A DNA stretch of 64,000 nt from Bog-473 sp963743785 (GCA_963743785.1 CAVURD010000020.1:142160-206159); one strand, 5' to 3'. Positions 17,831 through 26,868 are shown, numbered from the stretch's first letter. Numbers and translations: made by a program. Notes: generated from the letters alone by a model not told the origin.

Positions 17831-17989
17831 TGCCCTGCCTCCCGTGGCTGCATTGCCAAACACGTCCGTCCCTGCAGCCTCCGGCGCTGAGAATACGAGG
17901 TCGTGGGCCTCCCGGGGCGGATCCCGAGGCCACGCGGGTGGCAGACTTCGGCTCGACCTGCGCCGACTCCGAATGCCGTCGTCTCTGCG

Positions 17990-18715
17990 TCAGCCCCTGG
18001 CGGCCAGATTCCGGTCGAACCACCTCAGGGTGCGATCCCAGCCATCAGCGGCCGCCGCCTCGTTGAAGACAGCCGGCCGGTCGTTGCAGTTGAATCCATG
18101 TTGGGCTTCGGCGTAGCGGACGATCTCGGTGTCCACGGCTGCACCCGAAGCGACCTGCCGCAGTTGTTCCACGTCACGTGGGGGTATGCCCTGGTCGAGA
18201 TCGCCATAGAGTCCGAGCCAGGGGGCTTTCAGGTCCGGGGCCAGGTCCACCAGGGGAGGAAGGCCGAACCGCTCGGTGGTGACGCCCCCACCGTAGAAGG
18301 TCACGGCGGCACCGATCGCCCGCATGGTCGCGGCGTAGAAGGCCACGCCGCCGCCCATGCAGAATCCGACGATACCGGTGCGCTCCGCCGGGAAGCCGGC
18401 GGCCTCGAGGTGGTCGAACGTGGCGTTGAGATCATCGGTGATTCCCTCGGCCGTGAGCTGGCCCATGGCGGGCATCACCGATTCGAGGTCGTCATAGGCG
18501 AACATCGGAGCCCCCTGACGGTGAAAGAAGGACGGTGCGACGGCATGCCACCCAGCCGCGGCAAGTCGATCGACGATGTGCTCAATATGCGCGGTGACCC
18601 CGAAGGCCTCCTGGACCACCACCACGGCGCCGTCGGCGCCCCCATCCGGTGACGATTCGTAGGCGGACATCGGACCGTCGGGCGTGGTGATCGTGACGTG
18701 CGCGCTGGTGCTCAT
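17990..18715 (-). CDS. Dienelactone hydrolase family protein
   Basis: 241 aa from ATG 18715. Nucleophile Cys lies in IVGFCMGGGVAF, the acid region in LGLYGDLDQGIP and His in AEAQHGFNCNDRP, the Cys-Asp-His triad of dienelactone hydrolases. It begins VTITTPDGPMSAYESSP. Family members open lactone rings in chlorocatechol routes or act as broad esterases. No ring-cleavage genes are near, so the substrate is unknown. Follows the exporter gene on the same strand after 83 bp. The longer frame running back to 19840 is antisense-like shadow and not the true start. Confidence 0.9.
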   Translation of the reverse strand: MSTSAHVTITTPDGPMSAYESSPDGGADGAVVVVQEAFGVTAHIEHIVDRLAAAGWHAVAPSFFHRQGAPMFAYDDLESVMPAMGQLTAEGITDDLNATFDHLEAAGFPAERTGIVGFCMGGGVAFYAATMRAIGAAVTFYGGGVTTERFGLPPLVDLAPDLKAPWLGLYGDLDQGIPPRDVEQLRQVASGAAVDTEIVRYAEAQHGFNCNDRPAVFNEAAAADGWDRTLRWFDRNLAARG

Positions 18716-18798
18716 TGATGGACTCCATTCGATGTCATTGGTTCCACTGGGCGGTGGGTAGTGGCGGTGGGTAGTTGGTGGGTGGTGCTCGGTGCTCC

Positions 18799-20634
18799 TC
18801 AGTGGTTCCCGTCTCGGGCCGTCGTCGTGCCACTGGCCCCCGTCAGGACGGCGCCCGTGACGGGGCTCCCTTCGACGGCCTCTGTCGGCCTTTCGCCCGC
18901 CTTCGTCACCGAGGACGGTTCGACGTAGACGTAACGGCCTCCCCGCATCCACGATGCGCCGGCGGCCACCAGGCTGGCCAAGATGGCGAAGTCGAAGGCC
19001 GCATCGAGTCCGGCTTTGAACGGTGCGGTGATCAAGCCCGGGAAGAAGCTGCGCCCGGTCAGGATCGCCTGCTGTTGCGCTGGCAGGTGCGAAAGGACGC
19101 CACTGCCGATCAAGTGCTGCACCGGGTCGTAGCCGAGGAACGCGGCGAAGAGCGTGGAAACGGGAGGCAGGTGGGCGGCGCGTTGTGCCGCAGCGGCCGG
19201 TACGCCGTGCTCGGTCAGTCCGTGGAAGAGGCTCTGGGGCAGGGACGAGGACAGACCCACAATCATCAGGCTGAAGAAAATCCCGATAGAGACGACTTGG
19301 GCGGAGTTCTGGAAGGTCGTGTTCATACCCGATCCGGCCCCTCGATGCTGCGGGGGGAGGCTGTTCATCACCCCGGTCCGGTTGGGGGAGCCGAAAGAGG
19401 CCATGGACAGGCCGGCAAAGAACAGCAGCAGGCCGAAGACCCAGTAGGGGAAGTCGACGGGCAGCAGTTCGAGGAGGAAGAAGGCCAGGGCGGCGCAGAG
19501 CATGCCACCGGTGGCGAAGGGGCGGGCGCCGTACTTGTCCGAGAGGATGCCCGAGATTGGCCCGGCGATCAAGAGGCCGACGGTGAGGGGGATCATGGCA
19601 ATGCCCGCCCACAGGGGAGTCACCGTGAAGGCGTACCCGTGCAGGGGCAACCAGATCCCCTGGAGCCAGATGATGAGCATGAACATCAGGCCGCCCCGGC
19701 TCAAGGCCGCCAGAAAGCTGGCCAGGACACCGCTGGTGAAGGCCCGGATCTTGAAGAGCTGCAGCCGGAACATCGGATCGGCCACTTTGGTCTCGATCAC
19801 GCAAAAGGCGATCAGGAAGGCCACTCCGAGACCCAGGCATCCGAGCACCAGCGGGCTGGTCCAGCCCATGGCGTGGGTCCCGTAGGGCTCAATGCCGTAG
19901 GTAATGCCCACCATGATCAGGATGAGACCGGTGGCGAACGTGATGTTGCCGGGCCAGTCGATTCGAGCCGGTTGCCGTTGGCCGAGCTCCCGCAGTCTGA
20001 GATATCCCCACACGGTGGCGAACAGTCCGATGGGCACGGATACCAGGAAGATGAGCCGCCAATTGATCGGCGCCAGGATTCCCCCCAGGATCAGCCCGAT
20101 GAAGGTACCGCTGAACGCCGCGGCCTGGTTGACCCCCAGCGCCATGCCGCGCTGATTGACCGGGAAGGCATCGGTCAATATCGCGGCCGAGTTCGCCATC
20201 AGCATGGCCGCGCCCACCCCCTGGAATATGCGCATGGTGATCAGCCAGATGCCGGCGGCATGCCCGGTGAAAGGCGTCACGCTCAGCAGGAGGGAGAAGA
20301 AAGTGAAGACGGCAAACCCGAGGTTGTACATTCGGACCCGGCCGTAGATGTCGCCCATCCGCCCCAACGTCACCACCAGGACGCTGGTGGTGACCAAGAA
20401 TCCGAGGATCATCCAGAGGAGGTAGAAGCTGTTCCCCGCCTGCAGTGGGTCAAGCCCGATCCCTCGAAAGATGTCCGGCAGCGCAATGAGCACGATGGTG
20501 CCGTCGATGGTTGCCATGAGCATGCCCAGGGTTGAGATGAACAGGGCGACCCATTTGTAGTTGTCACCGACCGGTCCCTTGAGGTCGGCACCTCTCAGAG
20601 TTGGGCGTCGTAGCGAAGGATCGGCAGTCGTCAT
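18799..20634 (-). CDS. DHA2-type (EmrB/QacA) major facilitator exporter
   Basis: 611 aa with 14 predicted membrane helices. Landmarks: WVALFISTLGMLMATIDGTIV with the helix-1 Asp of the DHA2 family, LGRMGDIYGRVRMYNLGF (the loop 2-3 signature), FQGVGAAMLMANSAAI and motif C AFSGTFIGLILGG. The long extracytoplasmic loop before the last helix has LPPVSTLFAAFLGYDP. Predicted proton-driven drug or metabolite efflux. ATG 20634 sits just downstream of an inverted repeat (20651-20670). Same strand as the icm genes upstream (110-bp gap) and the dienelactone hydrolase downstream. Confidence 0.92.
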   Translation of the reverse strand: MTTADPSLRRPTLRGADLKGPVGDNYKWVALFISTLGMLMATIDGTIVLIALPDIFRGIGLDPLQAGNSFYLLWMILGFLVTTSVLVVTLGRMGDIYGRVRMYNLGFAVFTFFSLLLSVTPFTGHAAGIWLITMRIFQGVGAAMLMANSAAILTDAFPVNQRGMALGVNQAAAFSGTFIGLILGGILAPINWRLIFLVSVPIGLFATVWGYLRLRELGQRQPARIDWPGNITFATGLILIMVGITYGIEPYGTHAMGWTSPLVLGCLGLGVAFLIAFCVIETKVADPMFRLQLFKIRAFTSGVLASFLAALSRGGLMFMLIIWLQGIWLPLHGYAFTVTPLWAGIAMIPLTVGLLIAGPISGILSDKYGARPFATGGMLCAALAFFLLELLPVDFPYWVFGLLLFFAGLSMASFGSPNRTGVMNSLPPQHRGAGSGMNTTFQNSAQVVSIGIFFSLMIVGLSSSLPQSLFHGLTEHGVPAAAAQRAAHLPPVSTLFAAFLGYDPVQHLIGSGVLSHLPAQQQAILTGRSFFPGLITAPFKAGLDAAFDFAILASLVAAGASWMRGGRYVYVEPSSVTKAGERPTEAVEGSPVTGAVLTGASGTTTARDGNH

Positions 20635-20650
20635 CGGTGCAGTGGCTTCA

Positions 20651-20670
20651 TAACGTTCACGTATACGTTA
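20651..20670. promoter_or_regulatory. Inverted-repeat operator upstream of the exporter
   Basis: Arms TAACGT and ACGTTA with an 8-bp spacer, ending 17 bp before the exporter start. An embedded perfect dyad ACGTATACGT occupies 20659-20668. Its size and arm-spacer layout match the element before icmA (22795-22814), though the arm sequence differs. A MarR or TetR protein is the likely binder. Confidence 0.5.
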
Positions 20671-20743
20671 AAGATAACCCGTGGCGAGACACTCCGTTCG
20701 CGGTGAGTGCATGGCACTGCGGCCCGGGAGACCCGGGCTCAGG

Positions 20744-21157
20744 TCACCGGTGGGCCGCTCCGGCGGCTGCGGTCTTGACGGTGGCCACGACGTCCTCGTT
20801 GGAAACCCCTGGTCCCAGGACGGCGGCGATGCCGGCCGCCTTGAGAAGCGGGATGTCCGCCGGGGGAACGATGCCCCCGACCACAACCGGCGTGTCAAGG
20901 CCGGCCGCCCGCAGTGAGTCGACAACGGCCGGCGCCAAGGTGAGGTGGGCGCCGTTGTGCATGGACACACCGACGAGATCGACGTCCTCCTCGATGGTCA
21001 TGGCGGTGATGGCCTCCGGCGATTGCCGGAGGCCGGCGTAAATGACCTCACAGCCGGCGTCGCGCAGGATCCGCGCCACGATCCGCAAGCCTCGGTCATG
21101 ACCGTCCAGTCCCACCTTGGCCACGAGAACCCGGAGGGGCCGCTCTTCGCTCGTCAC
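20744..21157 (-). CDS. icmB: B12-binding small subunit of acyl-CoA mutase (IcmB-like)
   Basis: 137 aa, the length typical of stand-alone cobalamin subunits (IcmB/HcmB). The B12 lower-ligand motif is present as KVGLDGHDRG (DxHxxG), followed by VSMHNGAHLTL and VVVGGIVPPADIPLLKAAG. Starts at GTG 21157, overlapping the stop of the large subunit (GTGA), so the subunits are coupled. Together they form an adenosylcobalamin-dependent carbon-skeleton mutase. No MeaB/MeaI-type G-protein chaperone is present here. Confidence 0.93.
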   Translation of the reverse strand: MTSEERPLRVLVAKVGLDGHDRGLRIVARILRDAGCEVIYAGLRQSPEAITAMTIEEDVDLVGVSMHNGAHLTLAPAVVDSLRAAGLDTPVVVGGIVPPADIPLLKAAGIAAVLGPGVSNEDVVATVKTAAAGAAHR

Positions 21158-22783
21158 ACGACGCTGTGCTCATACCAGGTGCCGAAGACCGATTCGAGCG
21201 CGCGCATCGATTCGCCGATGGTGACCTGGCTGGACGCGGCGTCGATGAGGGCCGGCATGAGGTTGATGGTCGGATCGGCCGCCTCGGTACGGATCCGGCC
21301 CAGGGCGCGGCGGACGGCGTCATCATCGCGGTCCTGTTTCACCGCGGCCAAGGACGCCAGCTGCAGTGTCTCGACCTCCGGGTCGATGGAGAGGGTCGGG
21401 GGCGGGCTCGATTCACCGTCGACGTAGCCGTTCACCCCGACCTGGATCCACTCGCCCGAGGCGATCTTGGATTGGAATTGGTAGGCCGCGTCGGCGATCT
21501 CGGCGACGAACCACCCGTTCTCGATACAGGCAATGGTCCCGTCCAGCATGGATCCGGAGCCCGCCTTCTCGATGTGGGCAAAGATGCTCTCGGCCTCGCT
21601 CTCCAATTCGTCGGTGAGCGACTCGACGAACCACGATCCACCCAGCGGGTCAGCCACATGGACCACGCCGGTCTCTTCGGCAATGACCTGCTGCGTGCGC
21701 AGCGCCAGGCGGGCCGCATGCTCAGTCGGGAGTGCCAGTGCTTCGTCGAAGGCATCGGTGTGCAGGCTCTGGGTACCACCCAACACACCGGCCAGTGCTT
21801 CGATCGCCACGCGCACCAGGTTGACCTCGGGCTGCTGCGCCGTCAGGGAGACCCCGGCGGTCTGGGTGTGGAAACGCAGTTGGAGCGAACGCCCGTCGGA
21901 GGCGCCATAGCGGTCGCGGAGCCAGTGGGCCCAGATACGCCGTGCCGCTCGGAACTTGGCTATCTCCTCGAAGAAGTCCATGTGGGCGTTGAAGAAGAAG
22001 GAAAGACGAGGGGCGAACTCGTCGACCATCATCCCGGCGGCGAGGGCCGCTTCGACGTAGGCAAATCCATTCCCCAACGTGAAGGCCAACTCCTGGGCCG
22101 CCGTCGAGCCGGCCTCGCGGATGTGGTAGCCCGAAATGGACACCGGGTGCCAGCGAGGGAGTTCGGCTGAGGCGAAGCGCAGGACGTCGGTCACCAGGCG
22201 GACGCTGGGCCGGGGTGGGAAGACGAACTCCTTCTGGGCCTGATATTCCTTCAAGATATCGTTCTGAATTCGTGCCCGAGAGACGGGCGCGATCCACGCC
22301 CGTCTGGTCGGCCACGCCGACATACATGGCCAGGATCGCCGCGGCGGGGGAGTTGATGGTCATCGAGGTGCTCACGGTGCCCAGATCGATGCCCGAGAAG
22401 AGCGTCGCCATGTCGGCCAGCGTGTCCACGGCGACTCCGGCCCGACCGACCTCTCCCTTGGCCAGAGGATCATCGGAGTCGCGCCCGAGCAAGGTGGGCA
22501 TGTCAAAGGCGGTGGAGAGGCCGTCGCCGCCGGAGCGCAGCAGCTCCTTGAAGCGACCGTTGGTGTCTCCCGCCGTGCCGAAGCCGGCGAACTGGCGCAT
22601 CGTCCAGAGTCGGGAGCGGTACATGGAGGCGTACGGACCCCGGGTGTACGGCCATTGTCCGGGCAACTCCGCTTCGTCAGGCCCGTAGACGGGTTGGAGC
22701 GGCACACCCGACATCGTCTCGAACCGGGCCGTCCGCCGCGGCGATCGATCGAAGACGTCCTGCCATGCCGCTCTGTCACCCAT
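21154..22783 (-). pseudogene. icmA: Isobutyryl-CoA mutase-like large subunit, one frameshift
   Basis: About 542 codons plus one extra base. The first part (from ATG 22783, MGDRAAWQDVFDRS) reads to RLSGT; the rest (IQNDILKEYQAQKEFVFPP onward) continues in the next frame. One surplus A at about 22269-22270, which creates a GAATTC, explains the shift. Substrate residues RQFAGFG (Phe where methylmalonyl-CoA mutase has Tyr89) and KEYQAQ (Gln where it has Arg207) are those of isobutyryl-CoA mutase. HIREAG, RFHTQTAGVSLTAQQP and GGTQSLHTDAFDE are intact. It interconverts isobutyryl- and n-butyryl-CoA. Everything else is well kept, so sequencing error is as likely as inactivation. Confidence 0.88.
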
Positions 22784-22794
22784 AGGTCGCCATA

Positions 22795-22814
22795 TTACTT
22801 CAACGTCAAAGTAA
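22795..22814. promoter_or_regulatory. Inverted repeat between marR and icmA
   Basis: Arms TTACTT and AAGTAA separated by 8 bp, filling the 41-bp gap between the MarR stop and the icmA start. The 20-bp dyad is the size of MarR-family operators, so MarR may control icmAB separately from itself. Confidence 0.5.
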
Positions 22815-22824
22815 GTAAAACCTC

Positions 22825-23334
22825 CTAGGCGAAATCCCCTGCCGCCTGGCGCAGTCGGCTCAGGGCACCGAACAACGTCTGTAACGCGGGTCCGTCCAGG
22901 CCCACGTCGGTGAAGACCCGCGCATTCATGAGCTCGGTGGCCCTTCGGGCCAGACGACGGCCCGGCTCGGTCAGGGCGGCCAAGGTGCCCCGTCCGTCTT
23001 GGGGGTTGGGGCGTCGTTCGACCAGACCTTGCGACTCGAGTCGATTGACCGCGTTCGTCACGCTGGCCGCATTGACCTGCAGGCGTTCGCCGATGATGCC
23101 GAGGGGCAGATGTCCGAGCTTTGAGAACGAAAGAAGCATGAGCACCTCGTAGCGAGCAAAGGTGAGCTCGAGCGGCCGCAGTGTCGCGTCCGCGCGCGAC
23201 AAGAACACTTGCTGGAGCCTCATGATGGATGTGACCACCGCCATGGCCGGTGCCTGGGTCCCCCACCCCTGGGTTTCCCATTGTCGTCGGGCTTCGACAA
23301 TGGGATCGAACGGCAACTGGCGTCGCTCGGGCAC
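22825..23334 (-). CDS. MarR-family transcriptional regulator
   Basis: 169 aa. Winged-helix core about residues 55-130: LRPLELTFARYEVLMLLSF, LGIIGERLQVNAASVTNAVNRLESQGLVERRPNPQDGR, with the basic wing RPNPQDGRGT. GTG 23334 has no ribosome-binding site but a TAGCGT box 6 nt upstream, so it is probably leaderless. The first gene of a minus-strand run with icmA and icmB. MarR proteins often respond to acyl-CoA or phenolic ligands, and an acyl-CoA effector would fit this operon (inference). Confidence 0.9.
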   Translation of the reverse strand: MPERRQLPFDPIVEARRQWETQGWGTQAPAMAVVTSIMRLQQVFLSRADATLRPLELTFARYEVLMLLSFSKLGHLPLGIIGERLQVNAASVTNAVNRLESQGLVERRPNPQDGRGTLAALTEPGRRLARRATELMNARVFTDVGLDGPALQTLFGALSRLRQAAGDFA

Positions 23335-23340
23335 GCCTGC

Positions 23341-23346
23341 ACGCTA
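23341..23346 (-). promoter_or_regulatory. Putative -10 box of leaderless marR-icmAB transcript
   Basis: On the minus strand TAGCGT is followed by 6 nt and then the GTG start at 23334. Same box and spacing as upstream of the DUF1214 gene (62119) and nearly the same as the aldo/keto reductase (40500). Confidence 0.5.
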
Positions 23347-23862
23347 GCAATCTTGATCGGGCGGATCGGGCGGATCGGCGGACAATCGTGCCGAGCACAC
23401 GCGCCAGTGGTCGGTGACCGCCCACGCGTGCTGCACCGGACCCTTCGGACGTGGGGCCACGACGCACCTACCCCGACCGAGCCGATGGAATTCGCGCGAC
23501 ATGGTCCGGTCCGTGATGGATCGGACGATGTGATCGGCTCCCGTTCGGTTCGGACTGCGGCACCAACGCCCGAGACTGACGCCAGCGTGGCGGCGGACCG
23601 CCCACTCGGGATCGGACCTATCGGTCTCGAGTGCTCCTTCTGACGTATGCCGGTGCGGTGTCTCAGCGACCAGGCTGACGGCGCCGTGGTACTGCAACCG
23701 CCATAGGGGGTGGCCCGCCTGGACGTTCAGGCGGAAGAAACCGGGGTGACCCTCGTTACCGTGAGGACGAGCGGACGGGCTCCTTGCGGGCCACGAGGTT
23801 GGAGGCGTTACATGGTGGTCGGACTGATCGGAACCTTCGAGGCTGAACGGAGACAACGAACC
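23347..23862. other. 516-bp region without recognisable gene
   Basis: Frames on both strands are Arg/Pro/Ser-rich and show no domain. It holds the promoter of the marR operon at its left edge and, presumably, the promoter of the small plus-strand ORF at 23863. GCGGATCGG is repeated at about 23360-23382. Confidence 0.4.
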
Positions 23863-24096
23863 ATGGCGGAGGATCAATGCGCCGACGCCCTCCGGCGATA
23901 TTGGGCCGCCGTCAAAGAGGCGGAGGCAACAATTTCCCCGTTTCTCAGCGAGGGGTCGTCCCCCTCGGCCGAGCAACGTGACATCATCGCCCATGTTGTC
24001 CACCGAGTCCGCGTAGCCGAAGATGCGTATTTCGCCGCCCTCCGGACCGCGGGCCATGCCGTCCCGCAGCCGATGTGGCGGGCCGAACAACGCTGA
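23863..24096 (+). CDS. Small hypothetical helical protein
   Basis: 77 aa from ATG 23863 (MAEDQCADALRRYWAAVKEA). Predicted all-helical: two amphipathic helices (ADALRRYWAAVKEAEATI and EQRDIIAHVVHRVRVAEDAYFAAL) joined by a Ser/Pro loop, soluble, no signal peptide. An upstream in-frame ATG at 23812 would add a short hydrophobic lead. Not recognised. Codon usage fits the genome better than the antisense frame. Confidence 0.45.
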   Translation: MAEDQCADALRRYWAAVKEAEATISPFLSEGSSPSAEQRDIIAHVVHRVRVAEDAYFAALRTAGHAVPQPMWRAEQR

Positions 24097-24228
24097 GCGC
24101 CGTTTCCGCGGGCGAAGGTCGGACGAATTCATGGAGCGGGTTTCCGCCTGACGGAACGTACCGCACCTGAACCCGACCAAGAATCCACCGACGTTGGCCG
24201 ACGACAACGACGCCGTGTCTATCGGCGT

Positions 24229-25308
24229 CTATTGGCTACAGCGGTCTCCCAGCCATGGTTGCTCGCCATCAAGGGCATAGAGGGCAACGGCAACGGTGTC
24301 CTGGTCAGCCTTCGACGTGGTGTTGGGGGGAACGCCCACGAGGCCGGGGAGGCCAGCCGCTTGGGCGGCCAGGTTCCACGTCGGTTGGCTGAATTGGAAT
24401 GCCCCCATATAGAGCCCGTCCGGGGACACTGCTCCATAGTCGCCCCCAGATTCCGCTTGCACCACGCACTGCAGGAATGCGTTGAGGACCGGGTCAGTCG
24501 CGGCCCCTCCGGTTGCGGTTGGAGTTGCGGCGGGTGGCGAAGCGCTCGAGGTGGGTTGGCTCGCCGCCGGTGGGGGGACCGCAGCCCGCTGGGCGGCGGC
24601 CACTGCCGCGCTTGCCGCGGCGGACTGAGCAGCAGCTTGCTGCGCCACGGCCACGGCTAGCTGTCCGGTCACCTGGGCTTGGGCCGACTCCATTTTGCTC
24701 TCGGTGTCGTTGGCGAGCGACAGGGAGGTCGCTTGCGTGCTCTGTGCCAGGCGGTCTTGTGTCTGCTGTTGTTGCAGCGCTGCCTCATGACCTTGGAGCG
24801 TGTGCTGCGCGGTGTGAAGTTGGTCCAATGCCTCGGTCAGATTGCCGACCGCGATGGTGGTGTACTCGCCCGCCGCCTGTACCGTCGACTCGTTGCTCGC
24901 AAACACCCCCGCGTTGGAGGTCGAGGATTCACTATCGCCGAAGACATACGACGCGATGGCGAGATGGCGGACCAGCAGGACCTTGGACATGACCTGGCGC
25001 CTGTCGCTCCCGATCTGCTGTTGGGTCTGCGCGATGTCCCGGGCGTCGGACGCCACTTTTTCCGATGCCACCGAATACTGTTGCTGGTAGCCGCCGATCT
25101 GTAACTGCTCTTGAACCAGTTCCTGCGAGATTTCCTTGGCTTGTGCGTTGAGAGTACCGACTTGATCAGCGTGGGCGGGTTCGGATGCCAGGACGGTCGG
25201 CAGTGAGACGGTGGCGACAACGGTCGCCGATACGAGAGCCGAACCGACGAATCCACGGAGTTGTCCCGCGATTGCTCCCCTGGTCGGAGCTAACCGAGTG
25301 CGTAACAC
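24229..25308 (-). CDS. Secreted coiled-coil protein with Rpf/transglycosylase-like domain
   Basis: 359 aa. Signal peptide about residues 18-48 (VSATVVATVSLPTVLASEPAHA). A Gln/Glu-rich coiled coil follows (about 50-125, AKEISQELVQEQLQIGGYQQQY), as in RipA/PcsB-type wall hydrolase partners, then a second helical stretch, an Ala/Pro/Thr linker and a C-terminal lysozyme-like domain: CVVQAESGGDYGAVSPDG with the catalytic Glu, YMGAFQFSQPTWNLAA, and a closing Cys pair (LQCV...GDRC). This resembles resuscitation-promoting factor or transglycosylase SLT-like modules that cut glycan strands. Starts at GTG 25308. Confidence 0.8.
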   Translation of the reverse strand: MLRTRLAPTRGAIAGQLRGFVGSALVSATVVATVSLPTVLASEPAHADQVGTLNAQAKEISQELVQEQLQIGGYQQQYSVASEKVASDARDIAQTQQQIGSDRRQVMSKVLLVRHLAIASYVFGDSESSTSNAGVFASNESTVQAAGEYTTIAVGNLTEALDQLHTAQHTLQGHEAALQQQQTQDRLAQSTQATSLSLANDTESKMESAQAQVTGQLAVAVAQQAAAQSAAASAAVAAAQRAAVPPPAASQPTSSASPPAATPTATGGAATDPVLNAFLQCVVQAESGGDYGAVSPDGLYMGAFQFSQPTWNLAAQAAGLPGLVGVPPNTTSKADQDTVAVALYALDGEQPWLGDRCSQ

Positions 25309-25680
25309 AACGATGTAAAATTAGCGGCCATTGCCATCACCCACAAGGCACCGGCGCCGCCAGGCACGCATCGACGAGGAAATGGTCATTTCATTTGCAA
25401 TTTCGCCGGGATTTCGTGTGCTGATCGATCGGCGGACGGGTTCTTCTCCTGAGTGCGGCCGACGCCGCCACACCGCTGCGCGCTAAGCGGGTAGCGGTGT
25501 GTTGTTACCTCGCGGCGGCTACCGCGGTGGGGGAGCTCGCGGCCGCCGTCGTTGGGGCCAGGTTCTCTTGTTGGGCCATGATTCCCGCCTGCTCCACTTG
25601 CAGATCAGATGGGTCGATGGCCAGCGGCCCGCCGGCCACCGGAACCTGCCACACGTGGTTCGCTGGACACGGCGGATCCG
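25309..25680. other. 372-bp gap with a strong hairpin
   Basis: It holds the upstream region of the Rpf-like gene (AT-rich TAATTTTACATC just before its GTG) and the hairpin at 25469-25501. A 68-codon minus-strand frame (25505-25711) has high GC3 but no recognisable family and is not called. Confidence 0.4.
25469..25501. terminator. Perfect 9-bp stem hairpin, possible terminator of the esterase gene
   Basis: Arms CACACCGCT and AGCGGTGTG with a 15-nt loop that itself can pair (CGCT...AGCG). Lies 180 bp after the esterase stop and 160 bp before the Rpf-like start. No T-tract follows on the minus strand, so it may instead be a leader structure. Confidence 0.35.
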
Positions 25681-26796
25681 CTAGAGCCGGAATCGTTGGA
25701 AGAACGACCACATCGTGGTCGTGGCGTTTATCTGAAAGGTGGTGAACCCGGTGATCTTGCTGATCGATTGGCTGAATGTGCTCCCGGGCCAGGCGTGTCC
25801 GCCGCCCAGGATGATGTAGAAGGTGACGCCCGTCTTGGGTGGGCAGCCATAGGCGCGCAGGATGACCTGGCTCGACAATCTGGTGTCAGTCGTGCGCGGG
25901 TTGCAGCCGTCCTTGACGGCCCACCCTTGTACGGTGGCTGGAACTCCTGGGCCGTGCAGTCTGGCCGGCGGTGTGGTCGTCGAGGTCGTCGAGCGCGAGG
26001 AGGTCGAACCGCCCTGGCCGAACAGACTATTGAGGAGCCCTGTCCCGATCCCGCCGTTGAAGTACAAGATGGGATCAGCCGTGCCATGAAAGGTGATGAT
26101 GGGCACCCTCCGAGTGGTCCGGCATGGTTTGGGGAGTTGCAACCCGGAGACCGCGCCGATGGCGGCGAAGGTATTCGACATTGTGCAAGCCAGCAACGAG
26201 ACCATGAATGAGCCGTCCGAGAATCCACTGGCATAGACCCGAGACGTGTCAATGCACTCACTTGATTCCACCTGCTTGAGCAAGGCCGTGACGAATTCGA
26301 GATCGGGATTGGTTGGCGCCTGGTCCGTGGTATTCCATTGCACGGGACTCCCGGTGCCGTTCGGAAAGACGGCCACGAAGCCGTCCTTCTGTCCGAGCGC
26401 CCCGAACTGTGAAGTCTGCGCGTGGAGAGTTGCCCCCTCGGCCAGGCCATGGAAGTCGACGACCAGGGGTCGCGGGATCGCGGAGCTCGTAGTGACGGAC
26501 GACGTCAGCTTGGACGGCGTCGGACTCGGCGTGGACGGGGCCGGAGTCGTCAAGAGGTAGAAGCGGGACACCCCTTGAATCGTCAGGTTCTGTTGCAGAT
26601 TCGTGACGGTGGGGCCCGGGGCCAGACGGCAGCCAGCCGACGGGACCGGTGCACCGGCGGCCACGGTGCCGGAGGGGACGGCAGCCCCGGCCGAGCTAAC
26701 GTCGACCGTCGCGGTAGAGCCGGCGCACGCCAACAGGCCGGTGAGAAGCGAGGGCAGTGCTCGGCGACGCAGAGGGCTCGAATGGGTGGTTGGCAT
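25681..26796 (-). CDS. Secreted PHB-depolymerase/LpqC-like esterase
   Basis: 371 aa from ATG 26796. Signal peptide about residues 10-35 (ALPSLLTGLLACAGSTAT). The catalytic domain has PLVVDFHGLAEGA (oxyanion loop), DGFVAVFPNGTG, the nucleophile in ASGFSDGSFMVSLLAC (Ser in GxSxG), ITFHGTADPILYFNG and His in LGGGHAWPGS. This is the polyhydroxybutyrate-depolymerase/feruloyl-esterase-like family. Pairs of Cys (SSECIDTSRV, LLACTM, KPCRTT) suit an exported enzyme. Substrate unproven: polyester, acetylated polysaccharide or feruloyl ester. A Ser/Thr insert (GGSTSSRSTTSTTTPP) precedes the C-terminal part. Confidence 0.85.
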   Translation of the reverse strand: MPTTHSSPLRRRALPSLLTGLLACAGSTATVDVSSAGAAVPSGTVAAGAPVPSAGCRLAPGPTVTNLQQNLTIQGVSRFYLLTTPAPSTPSPTPSKLTSSVTTSSAIPRPLVVDFHGLAEGATLHAQTSQFGALGQKDGFVAVFPNGTGSPVQWNTTDQAPTNPDLEFVTALLKQVESSECIDTSRVYASGFSDGSFMVSLLACTMSNTFAAIGAVSGLQLPKPCRTTRRVPIITFHGTADPILYFNGGIGTGLLNSLFGQGGSTSSRSTTSTTTPPARLHGPGVPATVQGWAVKDGCNPRTTDTRLSSQVILRAYGCPPKTGVTFYIILGGGHAWPGSTFSQSISKITGFTTFQINATTTMWSFFQRFRL

Positions 26797-26868
26797 GCGC
26801 AGTAGCGAAGCACATCGCAAGCGGGTCTGCGAGCCCCAGCACCCTGTAGACATGCGTGCCCGAGGTTG

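Noticed and set aside
18775..20535. Very long plus-strand open frame opposite the exporter
   Set aside because: Gly/Gln/Glu/Arg/His-rich translation without domains, a typical antisense shadow of a high-GC membrane-protein gene.
23344..24207. Minus-strand 287-codon frame
   Set aside because: No domain, Arg/Ser/Pro-rich, and it crosses the marR promoter region and the better-supported small plus-strand ORF.
25505..25711. Minus-strand 68-codon frame just after the esterase gene
   Set aside because: High GC3 but overlaps the esterase end, has no ribosome-binding site and no recognisable family; left as a possible small gene only.
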